This document shows, piece after piece, positions 1-5,929 of a DNA stretch of 5,929 nt. The notes under the pieces were generated by a model, which was given only the letters and a program-made list of their open reading frames with translations, made no database searches and was not told the origin of the DNA. This stretch comes from Hyphomonas sp. (GTDB lineage Bacteria > Pseudomonadota > Alphaproteobacteria > Caulobacterales > Hyphomonadaceae): assembly GCA_024743015.1 (NCBI GenBank), contig JANSXJ010000231.1, positions 1 through 5,929 of the forward strand. Direction: 5' to 3'. Both the position numbers and the translations under genes were made by a program. Each line of letters opens with the position of its first letter. The first letter of the stretch is position 1.

Positions 1-1162
1 ACATGGATTTGTAAGGCGCCCAGAGCGGCATGCGCCATGCTGGATCGCCGCTCTCCAACGCGCCGTTCGAAATGTCGTCAGCGAGCTTTTCATCATCGGT
101 ATAGAACGGGGCGAGGTCCGGCCCCAAGGCCACGCGTGCGGCCCCGGTCAGGGTGGCAAAATCGATCAACAGTTCGGGGTCTTCCTCGCTCGCCCGCGTC
201 AGCGCATCGCCCAGAATGAGGCGCCCTTCCGCATCTGTGTTGTCGATTTCAACACTCAACCCTTTGCGGCTTGAGAGCACGTCACCCGGGCGGAAAGCAT
301 TTCCCGCAATCGCGTTCTCGACGGCGGGAATATAGAGCTTCAAATGGACCGGAAGATTAGCGCCCATGACCAGCTCGGCCAGCGCGATCGCATGCGCCGC
401 ACCGCCCATATCTTTTTTCATCAGGCGCATATAGTTGCCGGTCTTGAGGTTCAGTCCGCCTGTATCAAAGGCGACACCTTTGCCCACAATGGCAATCTGG
501 GGATGCTTTTCATCACCCCAGCTCAATTCCATCATTCTCGGCGCTTCCGGACCGGCACGCCCCACGGCGTGGACCATTGGGTAGTTCTGCTCGAGCAGGG
601 CATCGCCAATCACCGTTTCAAGCGTTGCGCCATGTCGTTCGGCCAAGTCGCTGATGGTGCCCTGAATTTCAGGCGGTCCCATATCTTCAGCGGGCGTATT
701 GACCAGATCGCGCAACCGGTCGACGGCAATCGCCTCTCGCACCATGGCGTCGCCTGCCGCGTCTGCACCCACGACCAGTCGGGGTGGATCGGCTTTTTCG
801 CTGAGATACCGATCGAATCGGTAGGCTCCATCAGCCCACCCAGCAGCGGTATGTGCGATTGGATATCCGCCGTCGCGTGCAATCTCATAATCTGCAGCGG
901 GCAGCTTCGACGACAAAGCTGCGAGGGCCAGGCCATCGGTTCCCGCACCGAGACCGCCGAGTGCGTCGACAATCTGACCGTCCTGGTCTGCGCGCAGCAC
1001 ATATTCACCCGCTCCACCCTTGAATCCATTGGCTTTTGCAAGCGCCGCTAAAGGGCCTGGGACGTCAGATGTCTTCTGCTCATCGCTCCAATCATGTGAC
1101 GAAAACAGATAGAGCTTGGCGGGCGCGTCCGCCGCGGCGATCAAAGCAGAGTGATGAGGCAT
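1..1162 (-). CDS. M17-family leucyl aminopeptidase (C-terminus outside window)
   Basis: This is a cytosolic metallo-aminopeptidase that removes N-terminal residues from peptides; M17 enzymes are typically hexamers with two metal ions per subunit. The reading frame is open from the ATG at 1162-1160 to the window edge, giving 387 residues. Visible signatures are NTPAEDMGP (about 155-163), GKGVAFDTGG (227-236), MKKDMGGAA (248-256) and NTDAEGRL (308-315). Predicted metal ligands are K228, D233, D251, D310 and E312, with catalytic K240 and R314. Their spacing (5, 7, 11, 59, 2, 2) is the same as in E. coli PepA as I recall it. The N-terminal domain is roughly 40 residues shorter than PepA's and does not resemble it, so a role in Xer recombination or DNA binding should not be assumed. 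The expected full length is near 460 residues, so about 75 are missing here. The start follows a weak GGAA site. The gene diverges from tadD. Family assignment is firm; the substrate preference is not known. Confidence 0.95.
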   Translation of the reverse strand, partial: MPHHSALIAAADAPAKLYLFSSHDWSDEQKTSDVPGPLAALAKANGFKGGAGEYVLRADQDGQIVDALGGLGAGTDGLALAALSSKLPAADYEIARDGGYPIAHTAAGWADGAYRFDRYLSEKADPPRLVVGADAAGDAMVREAIAVDRLRDLVNTPAEDMGPPEIQGTISDLAERHGATLETVIGDALLEQNYPMVHAVGRAGPEAPRMMELSWGDEKHPQIAIVGKGVAFDTGGLNLKTGNYMRLMKKDMGGAAHAIALAELVMGANLPVHLKLYIPAVENAIAGNAFRPGDVLSSRKGLSVEIDNTDAEGRLILGDALTRASEEDPELLIDFATLTGAARVALGPDLAPFYTDDEKLADDISNGALESGDPAWRMPLWAPYKSM

Positions 1163-1200
1163 CTTAATTTCCGTACAAGTTAATATCAGCGCCAGTTTTG

Positions 1201-1215
1201 TTAACCTGATCTTGA
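1201..1215. promoter_or_regulatory. Degenerate CtrA-like site (TTAA-N7-TTGA)
   Basis: TTAACC at 1201-1206 is followed at the correct 7-nt spacing by TTGA (1212-1215). The established CtrA box is TTAA-N7-TTAA, so there is one mismatch in the second half-site. CtrA is known to control pilus genes in Caulobacter, which makes the match plausible. A single degenerate site can arise by chance, and the second half also serves as the candidate -35 of tadD. Confidence 0.25.
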
Positions 1216-1223
1216 CCAGGTCA
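1205..1223. repeat. Overlapping inverted repeats upstream of tadD
   Basis: Two inverted repeats overlap. The first is CCTGATC-TT-GACCAGG (1205-1220), with 6 of 7 arm positions complementary. The second is TGACC-A-GGTCA (1213-1223), a perfect 5-bp palindrome around one base. Both cover the candidate -35 hexamer of tadD, so an operator is possible. The first closely resembles the stem downstream of tadD at 2290-2304. No protein is predicted to bind here from sequence alone. Confidence 0.4.
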
Positions 1224-1251
1224 CTGGCATGTTCGCTCCACTTACAGCCTT

Positions 1252-1255
1252 GGAG
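1252..1255 (+). promoter_or_regulatory. Ribosome-binding site of tadD
   Basis: GGAG lies 8 nt before the ATG at 1264. It supports this start, which also gives a complete lipoprotein-type signal peptide. Confidence 0.7.
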
Positions 1256-1263
1256 CCTGCAAA

Positions 1264-2259
1264 ATGTCCAGAGCCACTACTGTTAAACGCGTCCTTCCCG
1301 GCCTTGCCTTGATCGCGATGGCGGGTTGCGCAACGACAGATGCTGCCGAGCCTTTGTCGGCTGAAGAGGAAGCCTATCAGCAAGCGATCGAGCTCGCTCT
1401 ACAACCCGCCTCCGCAGAAGAAATTGCCCAGGCTGAACGGTCAGACCCGATCACTCGCGCGAATTTCTGGTCGAACGAGTATCAGAAGAACGCCGCAGAT
1501 CTGTCCACAACCGTGTCATTTATGCGGTCCCTGCGCCAGATCGGCAGTCACGAGCGCGTCATAGAGGTAGCTTCGACTGCGGTGCCAATCCATCCGCACA
1601 GTTATGAACTCTACCTCGAACTGGGGCGCTCTTATCTCGCGGACAATAAGCCAACAGAAGCAGCGCAGGCATTTGTGCGCAGCGCCGACTACGCCCCCGA
1701 AACGGAAGCCGCGCCACTGGCGGGGCTGGGCCTGGCGTTCGATCGGCTGGAAAACCATGTCCAGGCACAGGAAGCATATGAAATCGCGCTACAACGCCAG
1801 CCAGATCGGGTATCGACGCTGTCAAATTACGGCCTGTCACTGGCTTTGACAGGGCAGTTGCAAAAGGCCGAAGCGGCACTTCGCAAAGCCGTCGAACAGC
1901 CCGGCGCTGATGTTCGCGTTCGGCAGAACCTGGCGCTGATACTGGGCTTGCAGGGCCGGTTTGACGAAATGGCGGCGGTCGATCCGACAGCACCAACCCG
2001 CAGCGTCGAAGCCAATCAGAATGTACTGCGTCAGATGGTTATGCCGACCCGCAACTATGACAGTTTGCAGAGCCTCGACGAGGTCATCTCGGACCTGCAA
2101 AGCGCGCCTCGTCCGTCGGAGCCGATGCCGGACCTCAACGAAGCAAGCGTTTCGTCTGAAGCCATGTCAGAACCTGGCGCGCAGGAGATTGCGGGCGCTC
2201 CGAATTCTGAGCCAACTGTGACGCTGCGTCCCAAACTACGCGGCGCGCAAGACGGCTAA
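1264..2259 (+). CDS. tadD: TPR-repeat putative lipoprotein, TadD-like Tad pilus assembly protein
   Basis: This 331-residue protein starts with a short basic stretch (K8, R9) and a hydrophobic segment ending in A-M-A-G-C, with the likely lipidated cysteine at residue 22. Methionine at -3 is a slightly unusual lipobox. After an acidic helical stretch (30-60), three tetratricopeptide repeats follow at about 113-146, 147-180 and 181-214, with the usual pattern of small residues, such as LGRSYLADNKPTEAAQAF. A weaker helical repeat may cover 215-235. Residues 281-331 are rich in Pro, Ser, Glu and Ala and look disordered. TadD proteins are TPR lipoproteins needed for Flp pilus biogenesis, perhaps acting like a pilotin for the secretin. 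The name rests on the TPR-lipoprotein architecture plus its position beside tadB and tadC, because TPR sequences alone are not specific. Unlike common tad loci, it faces tadC convergently and so needs its own promoter. No frameshift is seen. Confidence 0.82.
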   Translation: MSRATTVKRVLPGLALIAMAGCATTDAAEPLSAEEEAYQQAIELALQPASAEEIAQAERSDPITRANFWSNEYQKNAADLSTTVSFMRSLRQIGSHERVIEVASTAVPIHPHSYELYLELGRSYLADNKPTEAAQAFVRSADYAPETEAAPLAGLGLAFDRLENHVQAQEAYEIALQRQPDRVSTLSNYGLSLALTGQLQKAEAALRKAVEQPGADVRVRQNLALILGLQGRFDEMAAVDPTAPTRSVEANQNVLRQMVMPTRNYDSLQSLDEVISDLQSAPRPSEPMPDLNEASVSSEAMSEPGAQEIAGAPNSEPTVTLRPKLRGAQDG

Positions 2260-2289
2260 TCCCAAACTTGATGTTGTGTTATTGCGGGT

Positions 2290-2304
2290 CCTGGTCCGAC
2301 CAGG
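2290..2304. terminator. Inverted repeat between convergent tadD and tadC, likely bidirectional terminator
   Basis: CCTGGTC-C-GACCAGG is a perfect 7-bp inverted repeat around one base. As RNA it would fold as a 5-bp GC-rich stem with a 5-nt loop. It lies 30 nt after the tadD stop and 4 nt after the tadC stop, where a terminator serving both genes is expected. The following bases (TTGCTT on the plus strand) are only a poor T-tract, and the minus-strand side has none. It may be an inefficient intrinsic terminator or an mRNA 3'-end stabiliser. Confidence 0.5.
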
Positions 2305-2308
2305 TTGC

Positions 2309-3283
2309 TTAGCCGTTCTCGGCCTGCATCCGCATAACCTTGATGACCGCTGGTCCGAGCACCACGAGGAACAGAACCGGCAGGAAAAACAGGATCATCG
2401 GCACAGTCAGCTGGGCAGGAAGCGCAGCGGCTTTTTTCTCTGCCGCCTGCATCCGCATTTCACGGTTTTCCTTGGACATCACGCGCAGCGCGTCGCCCAG
2501 CGGCGTACCGTAGCGCTCAGCTTGAACCAGCGCCATGGTGACCGCTTTGACCCCCTCATGGCCTGTCCGGCGCGCGAGGTTTTCATACGCCATTCGGCGC
2601 TCTTGCAGATAAGACAGTTCCGCGGTTGTCAGCTGTAATTCTTCAGCAAGCTCCGATGAAGCGGTGCCGATTTCCGCGCCGACTTTGGCAAAGGCCATCT
2701 CGATCGACATACCGGACTCAACGCAGATCAGCATCATGTCCAGGGCATCCGGAAAGGCCTGCATGATCGATTGCTGGCGTTTCGCCGCGACATTTCCGAC
2801 ATATAAGTTGGGTGCATAGAACCCGATCGCCGCTCCGAAGATGATCGATCCATATTTCATCGCCGGCGACAGGTCATGGTCGTTGACGAAGAAGATATAG
2901 ATGAACGCGGCAAGCGCCCCTACGAGCGGCAGCAGGAACCGGCAGAAGTAGAAAATCGTCAATGGCCGCGGGCCGCGCAGGCCTGCCTGCTCCAGCTTGC
3001 CGGCAATGTTTGGATCTTCCAGCATCGTCTGGAGATCGAGCTTTTTGGTAATATCCGAAATCGTACCCTTGGCTTCGCGCTTGATACCTTTTTGCTCAAG
3101 CTGAGCCCGGCTTGCCCGGCGCAGTTTCTCGCGTTGGGAGGATACTTGCTTGAGACGTGTTTCGAGCTTGTCGCCTTTCAAGGCAGGCAACATCACGCCG
3201 ACAATGGTCATGAACATGGCCACTGCGACCACCATGGACAACAGGGTGGCGGGATCACTCAAAGATGTCGCAAAATCGTCCAA
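2309..3283 (-). CDS. tadC: Tad pilus inner-membrane platform protein TadC/CpaH (T2SSF domain)
   Basis: TadC is the second of two GspF/PilC-like inner-membrane proteins that form the Tad platform on which the ATPase acts to move pilin subunits. This 324-residue protein has a first membrane segment at about 14-35, then a basic, probably cytoplasmic region (36-105). Paired membrane segments follow at about 108-133 and 144-163. The T2SSF cytoplasmic domain (about 170-285) includes FPDALDMMLICVESGMS (177-193) and the helix ending in AERYGTPLGDALRVMS (255-270). A strong C-terminal membrane segment covers 291-315. Length is normal for the family. The start is TTG: between it and the in-frame tadB stop there are only three codons, none of them starts, and AGGGG sits 6 nt upstream. 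The next ATG, codon 17, would cut into the first membrane segment. It is last in the operon, 9 nt after tadB, and converges on tadD. Confidence 0.93.
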   Translation of the reverse strand: MDDFATSLSDPATLLSMVVAVAMFMTIVGVMLPALKGDKLETRLKQVSSQREKLRRASRAQLEQKGIKREAKGTISDITKKLDLQTMLEDPNIAGKLEQAGLRGPRPLTIFYFCRFLLPLVGALAAFIYIFFVNDHDLSPAMKYGSIIFGAAIGFYAPNLYVGNVAAKRQQSIMQAFPDALDMMLICVESGMSIEMAFAKVGAEIGTASSELAEELQLTTAELSYLQERRMAYENLARRTGHEGVKAVTMALVQAERYGTPLGDALRVMSKENREMRMQAAEKKAAALPAQLTVPMILFFLPVLFLVVLGPAVIKVMRMQAENG

Positions 3284-3289
3284 CGCAAG

Positions 3290-3294
3290 CCCCT
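3290..3294 (-). promoter_or_regulatory. Ribosome-binding site of tadC, overlapping the tadB stop
   Basis: Read on the minus strand this is AGGGG. Its first two bases are the last two of the tadB TAG stop, and 6 nt separate it from the TTG start at 3283-3281. It decides the unusual start of tadC and implies translational coupling with tadB. Confidence 0.7.
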
Positions 3295-4330
3295 AGAAAT
3301 CAAAGTTGATCATTTTACGCATTACGGTGATGCCGATGGCGTAAAGACAGAAGCCGACAAACAGGACGGTATGGCCGCCAGAACTGGTGAACAGTTCCAT
3401 GATGTAAGTTGGCGTGGTTAGGTAGACCATGAATCCCACAGCAAACGGCAAGCAGCCAATGATACCGGCGGACGCTTTGGCTTCGGCTGACAGCGCCTTG
3501 ATCTTCTCGCGCATCATTTTCCGCGAGCGAATAACCGTAGACAAGTTCCCCAGGGCTTCTGACAGGTTGCCCCCCGCCTTGGCCTGGATGGTGAGCACGA
3601 TCACGAAGAAGTTCACTTCTGACAGGGGTACGCGCTTATAGAATTGCTGCAATGAGCGCTCTGTCGTCGTACCCATTTGCAAATTGTCGCAAAGCAACTG
3701 GAATTCAGGGCCAAGCGGTGCCGGGCTTTCGCGCGCGATAATGCGGAGACACTCGTTCAATGGCAGACCGGATTTTACCCCGCGAACAATGATATCGATG
3801 CCGTCAGCGAACTGATTCATCAGCTTCTTGTTCCGACCTTTTGTCAGGAAGTTCAGAACAAATCGCGGCAGGCCGACGCCACCCACAAAGGCCGCGGCAG
3901 CAATCGTCAATGGACGCGATTTGAACTCATACCCGAGGATCATTGGCGGGCCATCCGCGCCGGAATACCAGGCACCAAAAGCGGCCATCGCTCCGAGAAT
4001 TACAGAGATGATCCAGAACATTTGCGCCGGCAGTTCCAGGCCTGCCTGGTCGATTTTCGACTGGATATCGTTCGCCATCAGGGACTGACGGCGCTTCTCG
4101 TCCTGCTCGCGCAACTTCTTGAGCATCTGTTGCGTCTGCTTTTTCCGCGCAGCGTTCGGGTCGTTTCGGTCGCGGCGACTGCCAGTAGATTCACCTGCTG
4201 CCAGCTGGCGTGCCCGCTTTGATGCTTTTTCAGACTCACCGTTGCTGGTTAAGGCAAGGCCCAGCCCGGCAATACACAGGAATGCCAAACCACCAATTAC
4301 ATATATCAGAAGGTCGCCACTGAGATCCAT
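3293..4330 (-). CDS. tadB: Tad pilus inner-membrane platform protein TadB/CpaG (T2SSF domain)
   Basis: TadB partners TadC in the inner-membrane platform of the Flp/Tad pilus. The 345-residue protein opens with a membrane segment (about 6-28). A long, very basic and charged region follows (30-90, rich in Lys, Arg, Gln and Glu), probably a cytoplasmic helix. Membrane segments come next at about 105-124 and 141-160. The T2SSF domain (about 165-285) includes the family-typical MNQFADGIDIIVRGVKSGLP (171-190) and IQAKAGGNLSEALGNLS (248-264). Two C-terminal membrane segments lie at about 288-307 and 320-338. The AGGNLSEAL stretch and the order cpaF-tadB-tadC separate it from TadC. The ATG lies 3 nt after the cpaF stop, so the two genes are almost certainly co-translated. 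Nothing is truncated, and length is within the family range. Confidence 0.95.
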   Translation of the reverse strand: MDLSGDLLIYVIGGLAFLCIAGLGLALTSNGESEKASKRARQLAAGESTGSRRDRNDPNAARKKQTQQMLKKLREQDEKRRQSLMANDIQSKIDQAGLELPAQMFWIISVILGAMAAFGAWYSGADGPPMILGYEFKSRPLTIAAAAFVGGVGLPRFVLNFLTKGRNKKLMNQFADGIDIIVRGVKSGLPLNECLRIIARESPAPLGPEFQLLCDNLQMGTTTERSLQQFYKRVPLSEVNFFVIVLTIQAKAGGNLSEALGNLSTVIRSRKMMREKIKALSAEAKASAGIIGCLPFAVGFMVYLTTPTYIMELFTSSGGHTVLFVGFCLYAIGITVMRKMINFDF

Positions 4331-4333
4331 ACC

Positions 4334-5839
4334 CTACTCCAACTGGTCCAGAGCCGTCGCAAGATCTCGCTCGAGATTGTAGTACTGTGCACGTTCCCAG
4401 AATTTCGGACGGCCGATACCGGTGCCACGGTGACGACCAATGATCTTGCCATCGTCGTCTTCGCCTTCGATCTCGTATTTAAGGATGTCCTGAAGCACGA
4501 TCGTATCGCCTTCCAGCCCCATGACTTCGGTGATGCCCATAATCCGGCGAGATCCGTCACGGAGACGCGAGGCCTGAACAACAACGTCGACCGAGCCGAC
4601 AATCATCTCGCGAATGGTTTTGGCAGGCAGGCTGAACCCGCCCATAGTGATCATGGATTCAACCCGCGACAAGGCTTCCCGAGGACTGTTCGCGTGCAGC
4701 GTGCCCATTGAGCCGTCGTGACCCGTGTTCATGGCCTGCAGCAGGTCAAATGCCTCTGGTCCACGAACCTCGCCCACGATGATCCGTTCCGGACGCATCC
4801 GCAGACAGTTCTTCACGAGATCACGCATGGTGATCGCGCCAGAGCCCTCAATGTTCGGGGGGCGCGTTTCCAGTCGCACGACGTGCGGTTGTTGCAGCTG
4901 GAGTTCGGCGGAGTCTTCGCATGTGATCACGCGCTCGCCAGGCTCAATAAACCCGGTCAAACAGTTGAGCAATGTGGTTTTACCCGAACCGGTACCGCCG
5001 GAAATCAGGATGTTGCAGCGCGAATGACCGATGATCCGCAGGATTTCAGCGCCGGATTCTGAAATGGACTTGAAGTTCACCAGATCCTGGAGCTTCAGCT
5101 TGTCCTTTTTAAACTTACGAATGGTCAGCGCCGGCCCATCAATCGAGAGAGGCGGGGCAATCACGTTCACACGCGAGCCATCCAGCAAACGCGCGTCACA
5201 GATCGGGCTCGCATCGTCAACCCGGCGGCCGACCTGGCTCACGATCCGCTGACAGATGTTCATCAGCTGGGCATTGTCACGGAAGCGGATATTGGTGCGC
5301 TCGATCTTGCCGTCGACTTCGATATAGCAAGTATCCGCGCCATTCACCATGATATCGGCAATGTCATCGCGTGCGAGTAATGGCTCCAACGGTCCGTAAC
5401 CAAGGACATCATTACAGATATCGTCGAGCAGGTGTTCCTGCTCGGAGATCGACATAACGACATTTTTGATCGCGATGATTTCAACGACAATGTCGCGGAT
5501 CTCTTCCCGCGCGCTTTCCTGGTCCAACTGCGCCAGTTGCCCCAGATCGATCGTATCGATTAGCGCATTGAAGATCGTTGTCTTGGTCGCATAATACTCT
5601 TCCGAGCGGTCCGTGACCTTGGTGACCGTCTCCTGGTGCCCCGCGGCAGCCGGAGGCTTCAGCGCAGCAGGTTTCGGCTTTTCCTTCGCCGCGTCCGGCA
5701 TAGGCGGAGGCGGTGCAGCCTTTTTCTCTGCAGCTGGCTTGGGAGCCGCCGCCGCTGGTTTGGGCGCGGCAGGCATAGTGGGGCGCGCGGCGGCAGGACT
5801 TGCCGGTTTTGCTGCGCCTGAACGTTTGCCAAATGCCAT
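4334..5839 (-). CDS. cpaF: Tad/Flp pilus assembly ATPase CpaF/TadA (type II/IV secretion ATPase)
   Basis: This is the cytoplasmic hexameric ATPase of the Tad pilus; the Caulobacter CpaF is reported to power both extension and retraction. The 501-residue protein begins with a disordered Pro/Ala/Lys-rich tail (about 9-68) carrying a repeated APKPAA (25-30 and 32-37). An N-terminal domain follows (about 80-245) with the CpaF signature [20 protein letters not shown] (148-167) and LTIRKF (238-243). The ATPase core has Walker A GGTGSGKT (281-288, K287), an Asp box TCEDSAEL (306-313), Walker [10 protein letters not shown] (352-360, E357) and a His box [13 protein letters not shown] (372-384). All catalytic elements are intact. 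The C-terminal part ends in charged residues including an acidic EGEDDDG (458-464). The gene starts 20 nt after the presumed cpaE stop and is followed after 3 nt by tadB. The four-cysteine zinc site found in GspE/PilB is not visible, as expected for this subfamily. Confidence 0.98.
   Translation of the reverse strand: MAFGKRSGAAKPASPAAARPTMPAAPKPAAAAPKPAAEKKAAPPPPMPDAAKEKPKPAALKPPAAAGHQETVTKVTDRSEEYYATKTTIFNALIDTIDLGQLAQLDQESAREEIRDIVVEIIAIKNVVMSISEQEHLLDDICNDVLGYGPLEPLLARDDIADIMVNGADTCYIEVDGKIERTNIRFRDNAQLMNICQRIVSQVGRRVDDASPICDARLLDGSRVNVIAPPLSIDGPALTIRKFKKDKLKLQDLVNFKSISESGAEILRIIGHSRCNILISGGTGSGKTTLLNCLTGFIEPGERVITCEDSAELQLQQPHVVRLETRPPNIEGSGAITMRDLVKNCLRMRPERIIVGEVRGPEAFDLLQAMNTGHDGSMGTLHANSPREALSRVESMITMGGFSLPAKTIREMIVGSVDVVVQASRLRDGSRRIMGITEVMGLEGDTIVLQDILKYEIEGEDDDGKIIGRHRGTGIGRPKFWERAQYYNLERDLATALDQLE
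4337..4340 (-). promoter_or_regulatory. Ribosome-binding site of tadB inside the cpaF 3' end
   Basis: Read on the minus strand, GGAG directly precedes the TAG stop of cpaF and lies 6 nt before the tadB ATG. Placing the site within the upstream gene is typical of translational coupling. Confidence 0.7.
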
Positions 5840-5845
5840 GGAAAG

Positions 5846-5853
5846 CCTCTTCT
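5846..5853 (-). promoter_or_regulatory. Ribosome-binding site of cpaF
   Basis: AGAAGAGG on the minus strand, 6 nt before the ATG at 5839, lies in the 20-nt gap after the upstream stop. It is the clearest Shine-Dalgarno sequence in the operon and fixes the cpaF start ahead of the Pro/Ala-rich tail. Confidence 0.75.
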
Positions 5854-5859
5854 AAGTCT

Positions 5860-5929
5860 TTACTTCCCGAGCAGCTTGCTCAGGAGAGATTTCTGTTGAA
5901 CCATGACATCTCGACCGGTGAGTTCACTG
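5860..5929 (-). CDS. cpaE: C-terminal end of a probable CpaE-type pilus localisation ATPase (partial)
   Basis: Only the last 22 codons and the TAA stop (5862-5860) lie in the window. They end in QQKSLLSKLLGK, preceded by SELTGRDVM. A tail of this kind, with a small basic-hydrophobic K-x-L-L-x-x-L-L-G-K end, fits CpaE proteins, the MinD/ParA-like ATPases that in Caulobacter position the pilus apparatus and are normally encoded just before cpaF. The assignment leans mostly on gene order, because no ATPase motif is inside the window. The 20-nt gap to cpaF indicates the same operon. Confidence 0.7.
   Translation of the reverse strand, partial: SELTGRDVMVQQKSLLSKLLGK

Larger units (their letters stand above)
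1163..1263. promoter_or_regulatory. Divergent intergenic region between aminopeptidase and tadD
   Basis: These 101 bases must hold the promoters of both divergent genes. For tadD, TTGACC at 1212-1217 is a good -35 hexamer. The matching -10 region 17 bp downstream (GCTCCA from 1235) only partly fits the alphaproteobacterial GCTANAWC type. For the aminopeptidase on the minus strand, TTAACA (1199-1204) with TAACTT (1177-1182), spacing 16, is a weak candidate. The -35 of tadD lies inside an inverted repeat (listed separately), which would suit repressor control. Promoter positions are inferred from motifs only. Confidence 0.4.

Noticed and set aside
610..1041. Minus-strand open frame of 143 codons within the aminopeptidase region
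   Set aside because: It is in another frame of the same strand as the real peptidase gene, and its translation is rich in Arg, Cys and Trp with no domain.
344..1051. Plus-strand open frame of 235 codons opposite the aminopeptidase
   Set aside because: The opposite strand encodes a protein with every M17 catalytic motif at the right spacing. The plus-strand translation shows no family features and has no convincing ribosome-binding site.
1164..1183. TTAA...TTAA pair just upstream of the aminopeptidase start as a CtrA box
   Set aside because: The spacing is 12 nt, not the required 7, and the site lies too close to the start codon.
2876..4222. Plus-strand open frames of 181 codons each (2876-3421 and 3677-4222)
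   Set aside because: Both are antisense to tadC and tadB, whose membrane and T2SSF features are clear. The antisense products show no domain and are shadows of GC-rich codon use.
4343..4351. CTGGTCCAG as a third copy of the palindrome that brackets tadD
   Set aside because: It is only a 4-bp palindrome inside the conserved coding end of cpaF and is best explained by its Leu-Asp-Gln codons.
4306..4602. Minus-strand open frame of 98 codons across the cpaF-tadB junction
   Set aside because: It lies in a different frame over the conserved end of cpaF and the start of tadB, and has no recognisable features.
5613..5855. Plus-strand frame encoding a Gly/Ala-rich, hydrophobic-looking peptide
   Set aside because: It is the reverse complement of the Pro/Ala-rich CpaF tail, which produces Gly/Ala runs automatically.
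1..5929. CRISPR array, tRNA, rRNA, insertion sequence or defence system
   Set aside because: No regularly spaced repeats, RNA-gene motifs, transposase, terminal repeats with target duplications or toxin-antitoxin-like genes are visible. The genes are accounted for by one peptidase and one Tad locus.

Overview
The window is a piece of an alphaproteobacterial chromosome carrying the core of a Tad (tight adherence, Flp/Cpa-type) pilus locus next to a housekeeping peptidase. The inner-membrane proteins match the Caulobacter Cpa type: a CpaF-like ATPase with a long Pro/Ala/Lys-rich N-terminal tail, two T2SSF platform proteins of the CpaG/TadB and CpaH/TadC type, and an upstream gene whose C-terminus looks like CpaE. 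Base composition is moderately GC-rich. Together these suggest Alphaproteobacteria, perhaps Caulobacterales (a Hyphomonadaceae-like member). The order-level placement is inference only.

Layout from left to right. (1) Positions 1-1162, minus strand: an M17 leucyl aminopeptidase cut off by the window start. Its N-terminal 387 residues are present, including all predicted metal and catalytic residues. (2) Positions 1163-1263: a divergent intergenic region with a candidate promoter, a palindrome and a degenerate CtrA-like site. (3) Positions 1264-2259, plus strand: a TPR-containing putative lipoprotein of the TadD type. (4) Positions 2260-2308: a short convergent gap holding a perfect 7-bp inverted repeat that probably terminates transcription. 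(5) Positions 2309-5929, minus strand: an operon fragment read right to left as cpaE (last 22 codons), cpaF/tadA, tadB and tadC. Its gaps are 20, 3 and 9 nt, and ribosome-binding sites are embedded in or near the preceding stop codons.

The genes form one machine. CpaF is the cytoplasmic hexameric ATPase that powers pilus assembly. TadB and TadC form the inner-membrane platform it acts on. CpaE is a MinD-like protein that, in Caulobacter, helps position the apparatus. TadD is a predicted TPR lipoprotein thought to help assemble the outer parts. The peptidase has no obvious role in the pilus.

I see no undescribed system here. The points most worth a second look are the orientation of tadD, which faces the tadABC operon; a pair of closely related 15-16 bp palindromes that bracket tadD; and the TTG start of tadC. 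Every stretch longer than 110 bp is accounted for by a gene.
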